From the NCBI GenBank assembly GCA_001465935.1, contig LNKV01000002.1, positions 1,612,001-1,676,000 of the forward strand: a stretch of DNA of 64,000 bases, written 5' to 3'. This DNA comes from Clarireedia homoeocarpa. Lineage: Eukaryota; Ascomycota; Leotiomycetes; Helotiales; Rutstroemiaceae. This document shows positions 35,245-47,772 of this stretch, piece by piece (position 1 is the stretch's first letter; every line of letters begins with the position of its first letter). The position numbers and the translations under genes were made by a program. The notes beneath the pieces are model-generated. The model worked only from the letters and a program-made list of their open reading frames with translations. It ran no database searches and was not told the origin of the DNA.

Positions 35245-36059
35245 TCACCATACAACTCTACCCATCAACTCCCTCCTTATCATCTCCTCCTTCTCCCTCA
35301 TCGCCGCCCCCTCCAACTCTACCTGCAACATGCACCCCTCGTTTACCCCCTCCATATATGCCAAGTGCCAGTATATGGCGTGTTTCAGCTTGCCTTCTCT
35401 CTCGTCTGTCAGGATTAATTGGGTTTTTATTCTTTGAGCTAATTCATCGATGTTGTCTCATGCTAGTGTGGAGATGGGGTCGAGGTCTAGTGCTGTGAGT
35501 GTTTGCGGGAGAGTTTCAATATCAGAGGGAGCGAGCGGGTGGAGATGTGCTGGTGGTACTTGGGGGATGTTGTTCGAATGCCGGGAGGGGGTGCGAAAGG
35601 GCGCTGATGCGGCCATCGCGGACCTGTGGAGGGGAGAGGCCGGGTATGAGTGCTTCTTCTTGGGCAAGAGTCTTTAAATTGGACAGAGCAGGAATGGAAA
35701 TACCCCCGTCCTGAATACGAGCAAAAGATTGAAAAAGGTAATTAACTTATACCGCAAACATACCCATCCTCCTCGGGATCGACAGCTACTGAATTACCCT
35801 CAGCCACTCTCCCTCGGTAAGATTCTCTAATCATGCACGCACGCTCAACCCGGCACTGTGGACACCATCTTGGAGTCATGATGAAGAAAGTATCGAAAGT
35901 CGATTCAGTGTAAAAGCGAGGTGAGGTGAGTAGTTGGAGTTGTTTCTCTCGGATATCGGTTCCATCGTCGTGGTATTCGTGGGTGCATGCTATATGCAGG
36001 TAGCGGATGTAGGTTTGAACGTCGTGGCTGGGGGATATGGATGGTTGGGTTTTCGGCAT
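35245..36059 (-). pseudogene. Apparently broken small gene (frameshift plus in-frame stop)
   Basis: Read on the minus strand, ATG 36059 (MPKTQPSISPSHDVQTY) opens about 100 protein-like codons with a CPQC pair (PRWCPQCRVERACMIRES), up to a GTATGT donor near 35754. The next block reads GISIPALSNLKTLAQEEALI, then PGLSPPQVRDGRI. Protein-like sequence then continues in a second frame (IPQVPPAHLHPLAPSDIETL, then PQTLTALDLDPISTLA) until TGA at 35458-35460. Immediately after that stop, the same frame gives 60 more coherent codons (DNIDELAQRIKTQLILTDER, then YWHLAYMEGVNEG) to a TGA at 35245. So one frame change and one in-frame stop interrupt an otherwise continuous product. Unrecognised splicing could explain the frame change but not easily the stop. 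No family recognised. Confidence 0.5.
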
Positions 36060-36669
36060 GTGGAATTGAGGGCAACTTGTTGGCTTGTTGTAGATTAGTT
36101 GATGCGATGTTGTGTTTATTGGGGTGGTTGTGGAGTTGGATGGGGGAGCGAGCATGTGCGCCTTTTATGATCCCGTATAGCTTTTATGATCTCCTATGCA
36201 GAATGATTCAACCAAAATTCAAGCATGGCAGATTCCTAGTTCTTGCTGGTCATAAGTATGATTTGCTGTAGTCTAGTCAGTTATAATATCCAACGAAAAG
36301 GGATGTCTTATTTACTGAGCACGGAACGACTTATATATACACCAGCCATATACGATTCACATAGGTACTGACAAACACAATACCCAAGCTGATACAAGAG
36401 CCTCTCCCAGAGTTCGGAGGAGAATATACAATATACACACATATATCGACAGTGGCTCTAATTCACTCCTCTACCTGCATCAGTAGACCTAGTAGTACTT
36501 ACGCACATACGTACTCAAAAGCTCATAAAACAGATTGAGGAACAACCTCGAATAAATAAAGTCCCCTTGCATATATCATGTATGTTTCTTGATCATCACC
36601 CTGCTTGAAATCGATTCTCGTCACCGCAAATGATATCTCTACTCGCATATTTCAACCGTAGTAGTCACA

Positions 36670-36698
36670 CCTCTCTCTCTCTCTCTCTCTCTCTCTCT
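36670..36698. repeat. (CT)n microsatellite
   Basis: About fourteen CT units. Confidence 0.9.
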
Positions 36699-37484
36699 AC
36701 AAGAGACAACCCACCAATCTATCTATCCATTCTACACCCAAACCCAAACCCAAACCCACCACCCAACTCCCTCCCTCTCCCACTCACTCCCCATATTTCC
36801 CAATCCCCAAACCCAGCCCAGTGCCCAAACGAGTATCCCCTCCCCTCCCCCCCATCCCGCGATCCAGAAACCCACCTCCTTCGCGCATGCGAACCACACC
36901 ATCATCCTACACGAAAAAGAAATAGAAAAACAAACAAACCAAAAAAAATAGTAAAAAAAAAAAGCCAAATCCAAGACAAGAAGAGTAATAATTGAAAATC
37001 AACCACTCACTCACTCACTCACAAGCCGAAAAGCGAAGCGAAGCCAAAATGAAAGAAAGAAAGAAAGCATTGTCTTTTCACAGTACACTCAAAGACATAC
37101 TTCACTTATCAAGCAACCAACCAACTCCATATTCCACACCCTCCTTCCTCTTCTCGATACTGATACTGATACTTCGAAATCGGGAAAAGGGGGGGGGGGA
37201 ATCTGGGGTGTGTGGCTCTGCGTTTACTTCTTTTGCGTGTGTATGCTTTATAACTGCAGCATGCTGTATCACAACATAACTCAGCACAACCACATCCACA
37301 ACCACTGAGTAAAAACCCCACAAAGAAAGAGACAACAAGCACTCCAAACGTTAAACTGCACATTTCATATTTGCTATCCTAACCTAACCTAAGCTAACCT
37401 ATCTGTTACCCTATCATATCCTATCTCTTAACTTCCTAACCTATCTGCTAACCTATCTCCCACCTCGAGCCCTCAACTAACAGC

Positions 37485-37485
<1 letters not shown>

Positions 37486-37516
<31 letters not shown>
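37486..37516. repeat. (CA)n microsatellite
   Basis: About fifteen CA units, followed shortly by a poly-A run near 37531-37548. Confidence 0.9.
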
Positions 37517-37518
<2 letters not shown>

Positions 37519-38231
37519 AAAACGCAGCAACAAAAAAAAAAAAAAAAACTCCCTTATCCCATTTCATTCCAATTCCCTCGCGTCCCAATCCATCCATCCC
37601 TATCGCCATATAACTATTCCCATTGCATTGCAGATCCATCCGTTTGTGCACCCGCAGCAAAAAAAGAGAAAGGGGGGAGGAAAAAAAGGAAAGAAAACGA
37701 CACAAATTTCGATGAACCATGATAGTGCATCCTGTCCTGTTATGTTCTATGCCCATACTGACTGACTGTCCTTGCTCTGGTATGTTATGTTATGTTCTGA
37801 CCGGACCAAGCATGAGGCGGCGTCACACCATCGACAGAAGAAAGAAAGAACCGTAGGCTGAGAACAGAGACCCCGGTTCTCTTCACCCCGCTCTTGTACG
37901 ACCCCAAGCCAAGCCAAAGCAAGACAACTGCAAGCGCGACCATAAGAGCAAGAATGCAATAAACGGAGATACAGAGAAGTTAAGACAATCTGAAAAAAAG
38001 ATGAAACTGGAAACGAAGATGAAAATGCCAACCAAAATATCCGCCCAAAAAAGAGTTATCTGATAACAGATATAGGATGAATCGAAAAGAGAGAAGAAGT
38101 GAACAAAAGTAAAAATAATATACCTAAAGTTCCTTCTTGTTTCTTCCTCTTCCCTATTTCCCCCAAAATCCTAAAGGATAAAAATCTCATCAAAAACTTC
38201 TAGTCGTGCGCACCATCTCCCTCCTATAACA

Positions 38232-40960
38232 TCATCCATCAATAACCATTCCATCTCCACCTCCGGCCGTCGTCAAACTCATCAACGGATCCACAACATT
38301 CTTCTCCTCTTCCAAATCCTTACTATTATTCTTCGCCCCACTACCATCCGAATAATATCCCGCACCCAGGCCACCCACAACCCCCCCATTCCCATTACTC
38401 CCCGGCACCGCCTCCCTCTCCGTCCCACACAACCTATACTCGCCATCATCTTTCCTCTCAATAATCCCCTCATCCAGCGCCCACCTCGCCAACAACCTAT
38501 CCACACCTAGCCGATTCGCTTCTCCTTTCTCCATATGTCGTCCGACATGTTCCGTCCAATCATCCCAACTACCTGCTCCCTCAAACACATTCGAGCAATC
38601 GGATTTCGGGCATGCGGATCTCTGCGGCGGTTGGCGTCGCGTTACTAGACATGATGCTTGCATTTCCTTGACATGTGTTTCCCACTCTACTTGGAGTTTC
38701 GAGTCGCCCTTTGCTAAGGCTTTTTTAATCGCAAAAGGCGCGTGCATTCGTCTCAAATGTTGAGTAAATAGATCTTTGCGGTTGAACTCATTGCCTTTGC
38801 CTTCAACTGTACTTTGCGGACAAGAAGAGCAACGATAATATGTTAAGCAGAGATGCTGAGATGCAATGTGGCGTTTCCATTCATTTTTCGAGCCAAAGGT
38901 ACTGGTACATCCAGCAAATGAGAAGGCGCATGGGAAGGGTCTTGTGTGTGCCGCAGCAATATGTTTTCGTAATGAGGAAGAATCTTTGAAAGGTGCATGA
39001 CTACACATCGAGCATCGAGTATCTTGCTTGGGTCCTTGCTTTTGTGCTGACCTCCTGGGCTTGGGCCGTGACGATGCAGGAGAGTTGTATTCAGAATTGT
39101 ACAATTGATCTTCTGCTTCAGAACCAGGAGGTTCTTGAGATGACGCCGATTCTTCACGACCGCTTCTTAGTCCCGGCGATTCGTCAGATGGTAGATGCGA
39201 ATGGTTTCGTTCGTTAGGTGTCAGATGATCGTGGCTAACATGTCGAACATGGCTTAAAGCTTTCAATTGTTCCGCAGCTTCATGCATTTCCACGGAATCT
39301 TCCACCGCATCCGTGTGTTCGGGAGCATTTGGTGGCCCAGCATCTTGAAAGATAACCTGAGGTAATGGTTGAGAATTCGGAAGGATATTCTCTTGTCTCG
39401 CGGAACTTGGTCGAGTCGGTGTTTGGTGAACAGTTTCTTGCTGTCTGATTGGTTCCTGTTGCGCTGGCTCATGCCTTGTCATCAGAGGCGTAGATGCTGC
39501 AGCCTCCCGAGCCTCAAGTAAGATCTTGCCGTCCTCCAATTCTTTGTACGTCGCGGCCTTGCTGACTGGTGAAATTGCTCCAATCAGATGTTGGTAGTCA
39601 GTTGTCATATTATGAGAGTTGATATAACCCAAAAACAAGCAAATGCCTTCTGCAGCCAAAACGTTCCAAACGGCTATAGGCATTGACACTAACAATATGG
39701 TAGGTGGTCCGTGGAACATACCCTCAACGGCAATTTTCGATGCCGCTAGTGGTGTATTGTGTAGCCATTGTTTAAATGATGCCATATCCTGACTGGGTTC
39801 TCCCACGAAAGTAGTGCATACTAGTGCTCTTACTTCTTCAAAAGTAAGATCAGAATTAGCAGTGGATTTGATCTGTTCCTCGTTACTATTGGAACCTTGC
39901 GCGTTGTTCTCCGAGGTGCCGGACGGGGATCCCGAAGAGGTACTTGGTCGTTGTACTTGGCTGAGAGGTGAAAGTGAGATGCTTTGTAAAGTACCAGGAG
40001 TTAAAGAGAAGGATACAGGCATCCGTTCATGGGCCGAAGCTGCTTTTCCTGCTCCATTCGTAAGTCCAGTGTGCTGCAAGAAGCCATTGTGTTTTTGTGA
40101 GATGATTTCCTCATGAAGTCGCTGCGTACTAAAGGGACGGCCAGTGCCAAGTTTATTCAAAGCTTCCGACAAGTGGTAAGTGAAGGAGCGAGTCCCCGGT
40201 TCACGTGCTACCTGATCTGGGCTATATGCAGCAATACCCTGCTTGATACCCTGGCTTCCAGCGGCGGACGAATCCGTAGTGGCGCAAGAGTCTAGAAGCA
40301 ATAGGACATCTGGCTGCGCGTCTTCAAGCAAGAATTTGATACCCTCCCACTTAAATTTCGGAGAATCTTCACTCGAATTGCTAAGGCTGTATCAGCATGA
40401 TCACAAGGCTCTGAACATACGCCCAATCTTACCAAGCCCAATACAACTGATGATCCGAACCCACAAACCCATGTCCCGCATAATAGACAATCAAGAGATT
40501 GTCCGGCCGAGTATGTTCAATATGTTGTGCCAATTGCATAGTAAGTTTAATGTTGGGATTTGGCCCGCTCGGTATATTCCAAGACTCGGTTCGAAAATTG
40601 AAGCGCTCCTGGAAGACCTTCTGCAGGAGTAAGAGATCCTGCTCCACACTCAAATCTTCTTCCCATCGCAACAGAAGCACGGTGACACCTGTATATGGGG
40701 CTCGGTTTGCTTGCGCATAGATAAGCATTGCTGCGTCCTGTAGGTGGCGGGCGAAAGACTCGAAGTCGCTTCTCTCGTTTGAAGGCGCGGGCTCTGCTAA
40801 ATTTGGCATGGCTTTCTGATCGTATCTAGATTGCGGTGACTGCATTTCAAGTTAGAAGAGATAAACCAAAAAAGAATTGCAGAAGATTGATTACTTGTTC
40901 TTGAGCAGATTGCTCAGGGACCTTGGGTGCAAGTCGTCGTTTCTTACTAGAAGGCTCCAT
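38232..40960 (-). CDS. Caspase-like (peptidase C14 fold) domain fused to C2H2 zinc fingers
   Basis: An 875-aa protein from exons 40895-40960, 40433-40839 and 38232-40386. The N-terminus is basic (MEPSSKKRRLAPK, a possible nuclear signal). Residues about 45-200 carry a caspase-like layout: a helix before FARHLQDAAMLIYAQANRAP, a strand (TGVTVLLLRWEEDLS), the His motif NLLIVYYAGHGFVGSDH, and 40 residues later the Cys motif PDVLLLLDSCATTDS. Together these are the His-Cys dyad of C14/metacaspase-type proteases. A long disordered Gln/Ser/Glu linker leads to three zinc-finger-like segments (CSMCSHAPFKDSSSLRKHIA; CAFSFAGCTSTFGSKNEWKR; CSSCP..FTQHLRRMH) and a possible fourth. Both catalytic residues are present, so proteolysis is possible but unproven. 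Substrate and role unknown; fungal orphan caspase-like proteins are often linked to cell-death or self-recognition systems. Confidence 0.85.
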
Positions 40961-41781
40961 ACTTTCGTCGCACAAACGCGATGCCGACTGCCGTCAATGA
41001 TTCTAAAAAAGTTGATAGAATGAAACAGGAGATCTTTCCGATTCTATAAAGAATACGATGATTGATTGGGACCTTGGAGAGCGTTGACGGAGGTTGTTAT
41101 TGTGTAAGGCTTCGTAGTAGCCTGACGAGTTGACCCTACTGACGAGGCTTCTTCGAGGCTGAATATAAAGTGGGCGAAAAGCCATGAATTGATTTTGCCG
41201 AGCATCAAATCCAAGGTTTTGTCAGGGAACTTGCACACGTGATTTGACGCTAAACAGCAGGGCTTGAGACAACCGTTGATTGGTCTTAAAGGTACGCTGC
41301 ATTCTATTCATGTTGGCTTCCTCACATCTAGAGGTGAGAAAATTCGTGATTAAGGATTTCCATGGCGCAAGCATGGCGCAAGCCTTTCAAGAGACCGGAG
41401 CAAATAATCCTTACCCAGTGAATGAGAAACCGCTGCAGGGCTCCAAACTGTTGACACCGAAAGTCATTTATCCATGTCAAGTTACCGCTGAAAGCACCGA
41501 GGGAACGAGACACCATATGAACAAAAAGACTATGTCTCTATAATGTTACCTAACCTATCTTATCCTAACATTCCGTTCGATTAACCCATCAAATCATTGC
41601 CACTTTTCGTTTTTTCCTACTGCCTTATGATGTCCCACGTCCCATCCCATCCGTCCAAACCAGCTATGCATGCAATCCACCAACCTCCCACAATATCTAA
41701 ACAAAATGCGTGACTCAAGCAACGCTGTCAAACTCGACTGAGCACTTCAATGTCGAGTGTATGATATTTCCCCCTTCCAAT
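40961..41781. other. Intergenic, 0.8 kb
   Basis: Promoter of the caspase-like gene and 3' flank of the Psd2-like gene. Nothing else seen apart from one CACGTG at 41236-41241. Confidence 0.5.
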
Positions 41782-44700
41782 CTACCCAACCAAACTAGCC
41801 TTTGGGGGCTTCGCATGAGATTTCTCGCCTTCATTCGAAATACTACCCTCGATCCTACGCTTCGCCTCTGCCTTCTCACTCTCCGTAATATCTGCGTCAT
41901 TCTTGCGCATATCCGGAGTATGTTGCATTTGAGTCGGATGATGACCGATTGACATACCAACTCGGATCTGATTTTATGTTAGTCATAAGTCCTCGATCAC
42001 ACCCTCAAAAGAAGCCCAAATCTGACTTACCAAAGTCTCCAAAGCCTCACTTGAATTTCCAACCAAATCATCATCAAATCTCATAGCGCCCTCCTCAAAT
42101 AACAAAAGGATGGTACTTCCACCAAACTTGAAGTAGCCTAACTCCTCTGCGCGCTTAACATTATCACCTGCCTTTCGTGTGATGACTGTGCTTCCAACCA
42201 TCATAGCACCAACACAGATGACCATCACTCTTCCATGTGCCACAGAGTCAATTGGGACGACCACGCGAACATTCTCACCGTAGACATCAAGAGCAGAGCG
42301 AATAGCCATGGGGTTAACAGTGTAGTATTCTCCTTCGATGGTTTTTGGTGTGCCCATAACTCCGTCGACCGGGATATGGAATCGATGGTAGTCTTGAGGT
42401 GCAAGACGGAAAATACCTAGGGCGCCATTTGTGTATCGTTTCGCGTCATCTGGATATGCGCCGTTCAAAAGTCGCTCAACAGAGAACTCGCGACCCTTGA
42501 CCCAAATTCTCGTCGCCTCGTCCATTCGATTAAAAACAACAGAGCGACAATCAGCTGGAGAGACAATAATACGTGGGTTATCCGGAGCAGAGCATGGACG
42601 GGCATTTGGCTTCAGCTGGCGATAGAAGAACTCATTGAAGTTCTTGAACTGATCCAACGGCAGAAGAACTTCGCTCAAATCCAGTTGATGGAAATTGATA
42701 AACTTTTGGATTTCAGCCGCCGAAGCTGGATCATCGTACTTGACACCCTGTTTGAAACTCAAGCCTTTCAAAAGCTTGCGAACTGGAGATCTGTTAGCAA
42801 TTGTTGTACTAGGTAATGAACTAAATTTGTAATAAATGGTACCAAACATACTTCGCTTCTTTTCCATTTCTTTAGATTTCAACCCTTTATATAGCAACCT
42901 GATCCCCAAACGAACGTAAACGCTCATTCTCTCTTCATTGATCTGTCCAGTGATACGATCTTGAACCAGAATGTTGGCAGAGTTTGCACCGAGCTTGTAC
43001 CCTCCGTAAGAGATCTTCGTGATGACCTTTGAGTACCATTTGCGCTGAGCTTGACTGGATGTAACAAAGCCAGCCATGACGAGGTTGTTCACTTGACGCC
43101 AATCCTGACTGGCACAGGTAGCAATATGGGTGATAATGTCGGCATCAGAACGCTTGTTAAGACGAGGTTGATGACAGATTGGGCATTCTCTGATTTCCAC
43201 AACATGCTCTTCAGTCTGATCATTGAGGTCATCCTTGTCCAGGTATTCTCCTTCCTCACCTTGAACTCCCAAATCCTCCACAGACTGCGGCTCAACACCC
43301 TGCGCTCTGATCTCGCCAGATGACATCGAATTCCCTGGCGTTGGCCCGTTGTCAGCTGTTGGTTTGTTGTTATCTCCACCAAGTTCATGTAGAGCAACAT
43401 TTTTAACCTGTGACACATCAGGCACGATACTCTTGACCTTGTCCATGACGCTCGAAGTGTTTTTGGACTTTTCTTGCAACTGGTCTTCCAGACAGATAAC
43501 GGCTTGATCGATAGTCAAATCAGAGTTCGGGTCTTCGCTATTTGGATTATACTGGAAGCGTCTGAAGAAGCCATCGATCGTAGACTCTTTCAAGGTCGAC
43601 CCAAGAGTATCCAACATCGTAGTGAGTTCGACCTTGCTAATGCGACCACTCTCATCAGTGTCATACTGCTTCAGCATGGCTCTCCAAAATTGTTGACGCA
43701 AGGCCGGGTAGGGGACGTATTTGGCCTTGAGGTACAAAACCGGACTGTGCTTTTCTTCCCATTTCTCGGCATTCTTGAGCTTCAATGGAACGGTGAATGG
43801 GTGTAATTCGGGATCTCCAGATTGCTCCGAAGAGCCGTCAGAGCTGTCGGAAGCTGGGGGTGGAAGAGCATCACTTGGTGAAAGAGCTGCAGGGTTCGGT
43901 GAGGAGACGTTGGTTGGTGCTAGGGTAGGAGTGGTTCCGCCGGAAACAGCACCACTAACCGTACTCTGATTGGAAGCTTTTGTTGCCAACCCCGGACGAC
44001 CCAGCCTATTCAAACTTTGCGACGAAGCAGATCTCGATAATGGCAGCTTGAAGCGTGAACTCTTCGCCGAAGGTTGAGATAAAGTGCTTATGTCCGGAGG
44101 ATCTCTCAAAGCATAAAGTCCCGTCTCCGGGTCAGCCTCTGGAGCTGTGTTCGTAATTTCGGTAACAGGAATCGCAGTCGAGGCGACGAAGTCATTACCA
44201 GAAAGCTTGTCCCGGTCAATCACCGTGAAAGAAAGAGAATATGTTTGCTCGTGTCTAAGCACCTGGAAAATCATCTTTTCGTTGAAGATTGGATTGAGAT
44301 TATGACGAATGACCCGTGTTCGATAGGTCTTCTTCCCCAAAGATGCCACGACAAAGGGATCCATATCGAATGATGTTCTCGTCACATTGCGCTCTGGGGG
44401 CAGATCGGTAATTTTGTAGATTTCGAGGAATATGATTCCGACGACATCGCTTCCGCCAGAAAACTCATATCCATTCAATTGTTTCTTCTTCCTCAATCCC
44501 TTGAGGCGCAACTTTTTCCGTCGCTTGTCCGTTGTCTCTGATTTCGAGGGATCGTCGGTCTCGTCGCTCGGTTCGGTACCCTCATCGAAGTATTCATCCT
44601 CGGTCTGGTCCGCTCCCTGTGTAATTGTGTCTTGCTCAGTCAAAGGCGTGCCTAAACCTGGACTCTCCACTCCGACCAGAGTTCTGAATTTCTCGAGAAT

Positions 44701-45501
44701 TTGTGCCGATGTGGCAGATGGGTTTGTAGTGTCATATAAGGTAAATTGAAGCATGACATCACCAGAAACAGTATCGCTCTTTTTCCCACCACGTCTCTTG
44801 CTTCGCAGAGGATACCACCTCGGTTCTTGTTCATGCGAATCGTTCGAGAATACGTCTTCCAATGCCACATCGAATTCGCCCAAGTAATCCTTTCCGAACC
44901 GGTCCTTATCCCAGCAGACGCAATCGAGCAGGAGGCAATTGGGACCAGACACTGGCATTGTTATCGTGAGATTCCATTCCGGATTTAAAGTTTTCGAGAT
45001 TGTTTGAGTCGCATTTTTTGAGTCACCAAGTGTAAGTACTAGATACTACAGCTCGTAATTAGCTTGTGTGTTCCGAAGTTTAGAAGGTCGTCGTCGGCGT
45101 GGTAACGGCGCTGTTTACTTACAGGATCAGAAGTCCCGCTCTTGTCCTTTGCTGCCAAATTTCTAGCCTAAATGCAAAAAGAAGTCAACAATTGATCGTC
45201 GTCGTCGTAAATCAATCCCAGAATCGCATCTCCAATCCAAGCCAGTTTCAGTTCCCCAGCCGTTGCATGAACTTGGTTTACCAAAAAGTGGAGTATAATT
45301 CCATACCTTGATAACGACAACTTTCAACATCAAGCCGTTGCTCTTCGAGCCATCAGGACTCGAGTCCCTTCCGTTACTTCTGCTTTTCATCATCGTGCTG
45401 CCGTTGGAATTGTTGTTGCTCGTAGTTGGATTGGGACTGGTACTTCGACTTCCGGATCTGCTGTAGGATTTCAGGCGACTTGGTAGTGCTATGCGAACCA
45501 T
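41782..45501 (-). CDS. psd2: Phosphatidylserine decarboxylase, Psd2-type (C2-C2-EF-hand-PSD)
   Basis: Converts phosphatidylserine to phosphatidylethanolamine; Psd2 enzymes act at endosome/Golgi/vacuole membranes. The 1123-aa product comes from exons 45307-45501, 45123-45167, 42852-45045, 42031-42782 and 41782-41967 (sum exactly in frame). The first C2 domain (MLKVVVIK, ARNLAAKDKSGTSDPYLVLT) is split by two introns. A second C2 follows (EIYKITDLPPERN, VRIT-type strands, FVVASLGKKTYRTRVIRHNL). The EF-hand loop is DTDESGRISKVE. The catalytic domain shows NEFFYRQLKPNARPCSAPDN, VSPADCRS, DYHRFHIPVDG and the self-cleavage GGST motif (YFKFGGSTILLLFEEG), which makes the pyruvoyl group. A 69-nt 3n intron (42783-42851) and a last intron (41968-42030) restore the family's KRIRKLLKGL and ETLIRVGMSIGH segments. 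Both would be missed by simple frame reading. The start at 45501 is preferred over in-frame ATG 45546. Confidence 0.92.
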
Positions 45502-46213
45502 TTTTGAAAACGAGTGTGGTGGTACCTTTATGGCAAAGGCAGGCAAGGTATTAGGTTGAACGAGGGGGGGGGGGGGGCTTTGAGGGAATTATAGCCAACA
45601 ACCCGGTCAAATGATGGATTTCAAGAAACCAATAACACAATTCAACGTCAGGATTTGTCGATCGATTTGCTTGGATTTCTTTTGGCGGCCGTAAAGCGTA
45701 TGGGTATGGGCAAAAAGCAGAAATGCCTCTCTTTCTTTTTGGGCTGAGCTGGAATGGAGCTTTTTTTGTTGCGGTTGTAGCTGCACAATCCAACTCGTAT
45801 GTCCAGTACTCGTAAAGTGTACTGTTTGCGGGGAACTGGACTGTAAGGGTAACTTTCCTTGAGCACACTGCACCTTCCAATTCTTTCTTCGCCAAAAGTC
45901 GAGCTCACTCGGTATATGTAGAGGGAATCTCAAACAGGACAAACGATGAGCAAACAAGGATTCATCCCAAGTTCTCTCAAAGACCTTTAAGCTACTTGGC
46001 GCAGTGGAACTTCCTCGACTTTGGTAGGTGCAAAGGTCATCGAGGTTGAAATTGGTTGGATCGGCTCAGGGATTATTTCGATTGCTTCCCAAATAACATA
46101 ACAATGCCCCCCTTGTATGGATGGAATTGGAATTGGAATTTCAAAGGGGGAGGACAATAGATTCCTTGAATTCTGCTCGACCGAGCGATCCGAATGCAAA
46201 AGTTATATATGTA

Positions 46214-46270
46214 TGTATGCTCTGTGTCTGTGCCTGTGCCTGTGCCTGTGCCTGCGTCTGCGTTTGCGTC
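46214..46270. repeat. TGTGCC / TGCGTC hexamer array
   Basis: About nine imperfect hexamers (CTGTGC, then CTGCGT variants). Confidence 0.8.
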
Positions 46271-47751
46271 TGTGTACCCACGGAAATTTATTTCTGGAAG
46301 CAGCGTGTGCAGCTGCTTTTTACCCAGGAGAAATGGCTAGTAAATCAAGCAAGCAAGCAAGCAAGCAAGCCATCGGATTGTTGGGAAACGGAGGCTGCAA
46401 AGTTAATCTCCTTAACCTCACACATTCAAATCACGCACTTCCAGCTCTCGTTCCCGCCGGCCCTGCACAGCCAGAAAGTGCCGCCAGCTTTTCGTCTTAC
46501 ATTTGCAACACTCGAGCACCTACAACAGTCTTCGAGTAAGATATGTCGTCTTCAATATTCCATCCAAGGTCGGTGCCGGTCCAGCGCAGGTCAGGTCTCA
46601 GCAACAACGACCGAATCCTGTGATTCCGATCTAACATCTAACAATAGCTATCCAATGCCCTCCTGCCATGACATGGTGAAACTACCTCCTCCGTTGGGCC
46701 AAATTAGACAACACAATAAATGTTTGGAGCTCATCTGATACTTTACTGTATCTCTCATGCTGTGGGATTCATCGTAGTCGTCCATAAGCAACAAACACTA
46801 TATGCCACACGCGATCGAGATAGTTCTATTAGACTTCGCCCCCCTAAGCGTTATTCGCTAGGTACATATGTCGCCTACTGTGCATCGACTAGAGGCAGCC
46901 AAGTGCAGTGCAGTGCAGTGCAGTGCAGCATCTTGCCGCAAGCAAATCATTCTATCTACAGTACGAACAAAGTATTATATTATCATCCCCATCGGCTAAT
47001 CCAACCATCCAATCTAGAACTACTAGTAGTACAAAGCATCCAACCCTCGATTCTTCCCGTCCTCCCCCAGGATCCACGCGCATAAACAGGACAAGCATCT
47101 CATCCCAAATCCCTCCCTCCCTCATTCCAACCTCCCATGTGAATATATGTAACACCACCACCTTCGTACGTAAAGCACCTCCGTACAACCAAAACTCTCT
47201 CCCTCCCTACCTTCTCCTTGTCTTCTTTTTCCCTTCTCCACCATACCACACCATGCACCATCTCAGCCTTCGCTACGACCCGCACTTGGCAAGCTCTCAT
47301 TTTAGTGCCTCGCTCCAGCCAGCACAGACACACACACACACAACCCGACCCCGTGCCCCGTGCTATCCGCCCGTTCGTTACGGGTGGGTGTCGCGTCGCC
47401 TTCACCAACGACTGCATGGATATCTTGATGTAGAACTACTGTATATCACCGGAACTTATATCCGACAACTCCAGCCTTTTGCGCTTCAGCTTCTTGAATC
47501 TCTATTACATTCTCTATTACACATTCAGCTGTGGTGTGACAACGTAACACATGTTGATTTCCTTTTTTTCAAGTCCGGGAATACATTTATTTGTTTTTTA
47601 TTTTCCTTTACAGTTCAAATCAGACAAGTATAAAAGGAGGATGCTATTCAAACCCGCTCTCCCTCACTCAAACATCAATGTCTCCTTAGCTGACGATTGA
47701 TCTTCATGCCGCATACAGGTCAGGTCAGGTCTATCTCCTTGCTGCATACAG

Positions 47752-47772
47752 AAAAAAAAAAAAAAAAAAAAA
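47752..47772. repeat. Poly-A run (21 nt)
   Basis: Uninterrupted A21 on the plus strand, 450 bp downstream of the minus-strand phosphatase stop codon. Confidence 0.9.

Larger units (their letters stand above)
36060..38231. other. 3' flank of the caspase-like gene; low complexity
   Basis: C/pyrimidine-rich on the plus strand (so G/purine-rich on the sense strand of the minus gene downstream of its stop). Contains (CT)n 36670-36698, CCAAAC units near 36738-36760, CCTAA-like units near 37380 and (CA)n 37486-37516. No gene supported. Confidence 0.5.

Noticed and set aside
46117..47633. Long open frames (140-241 codons) on the plus strand upstream of psd2
   Set aside because: They follow TGTGCC, AAGC and CA repeats, overlap in several frames and show no domain or splice logic.
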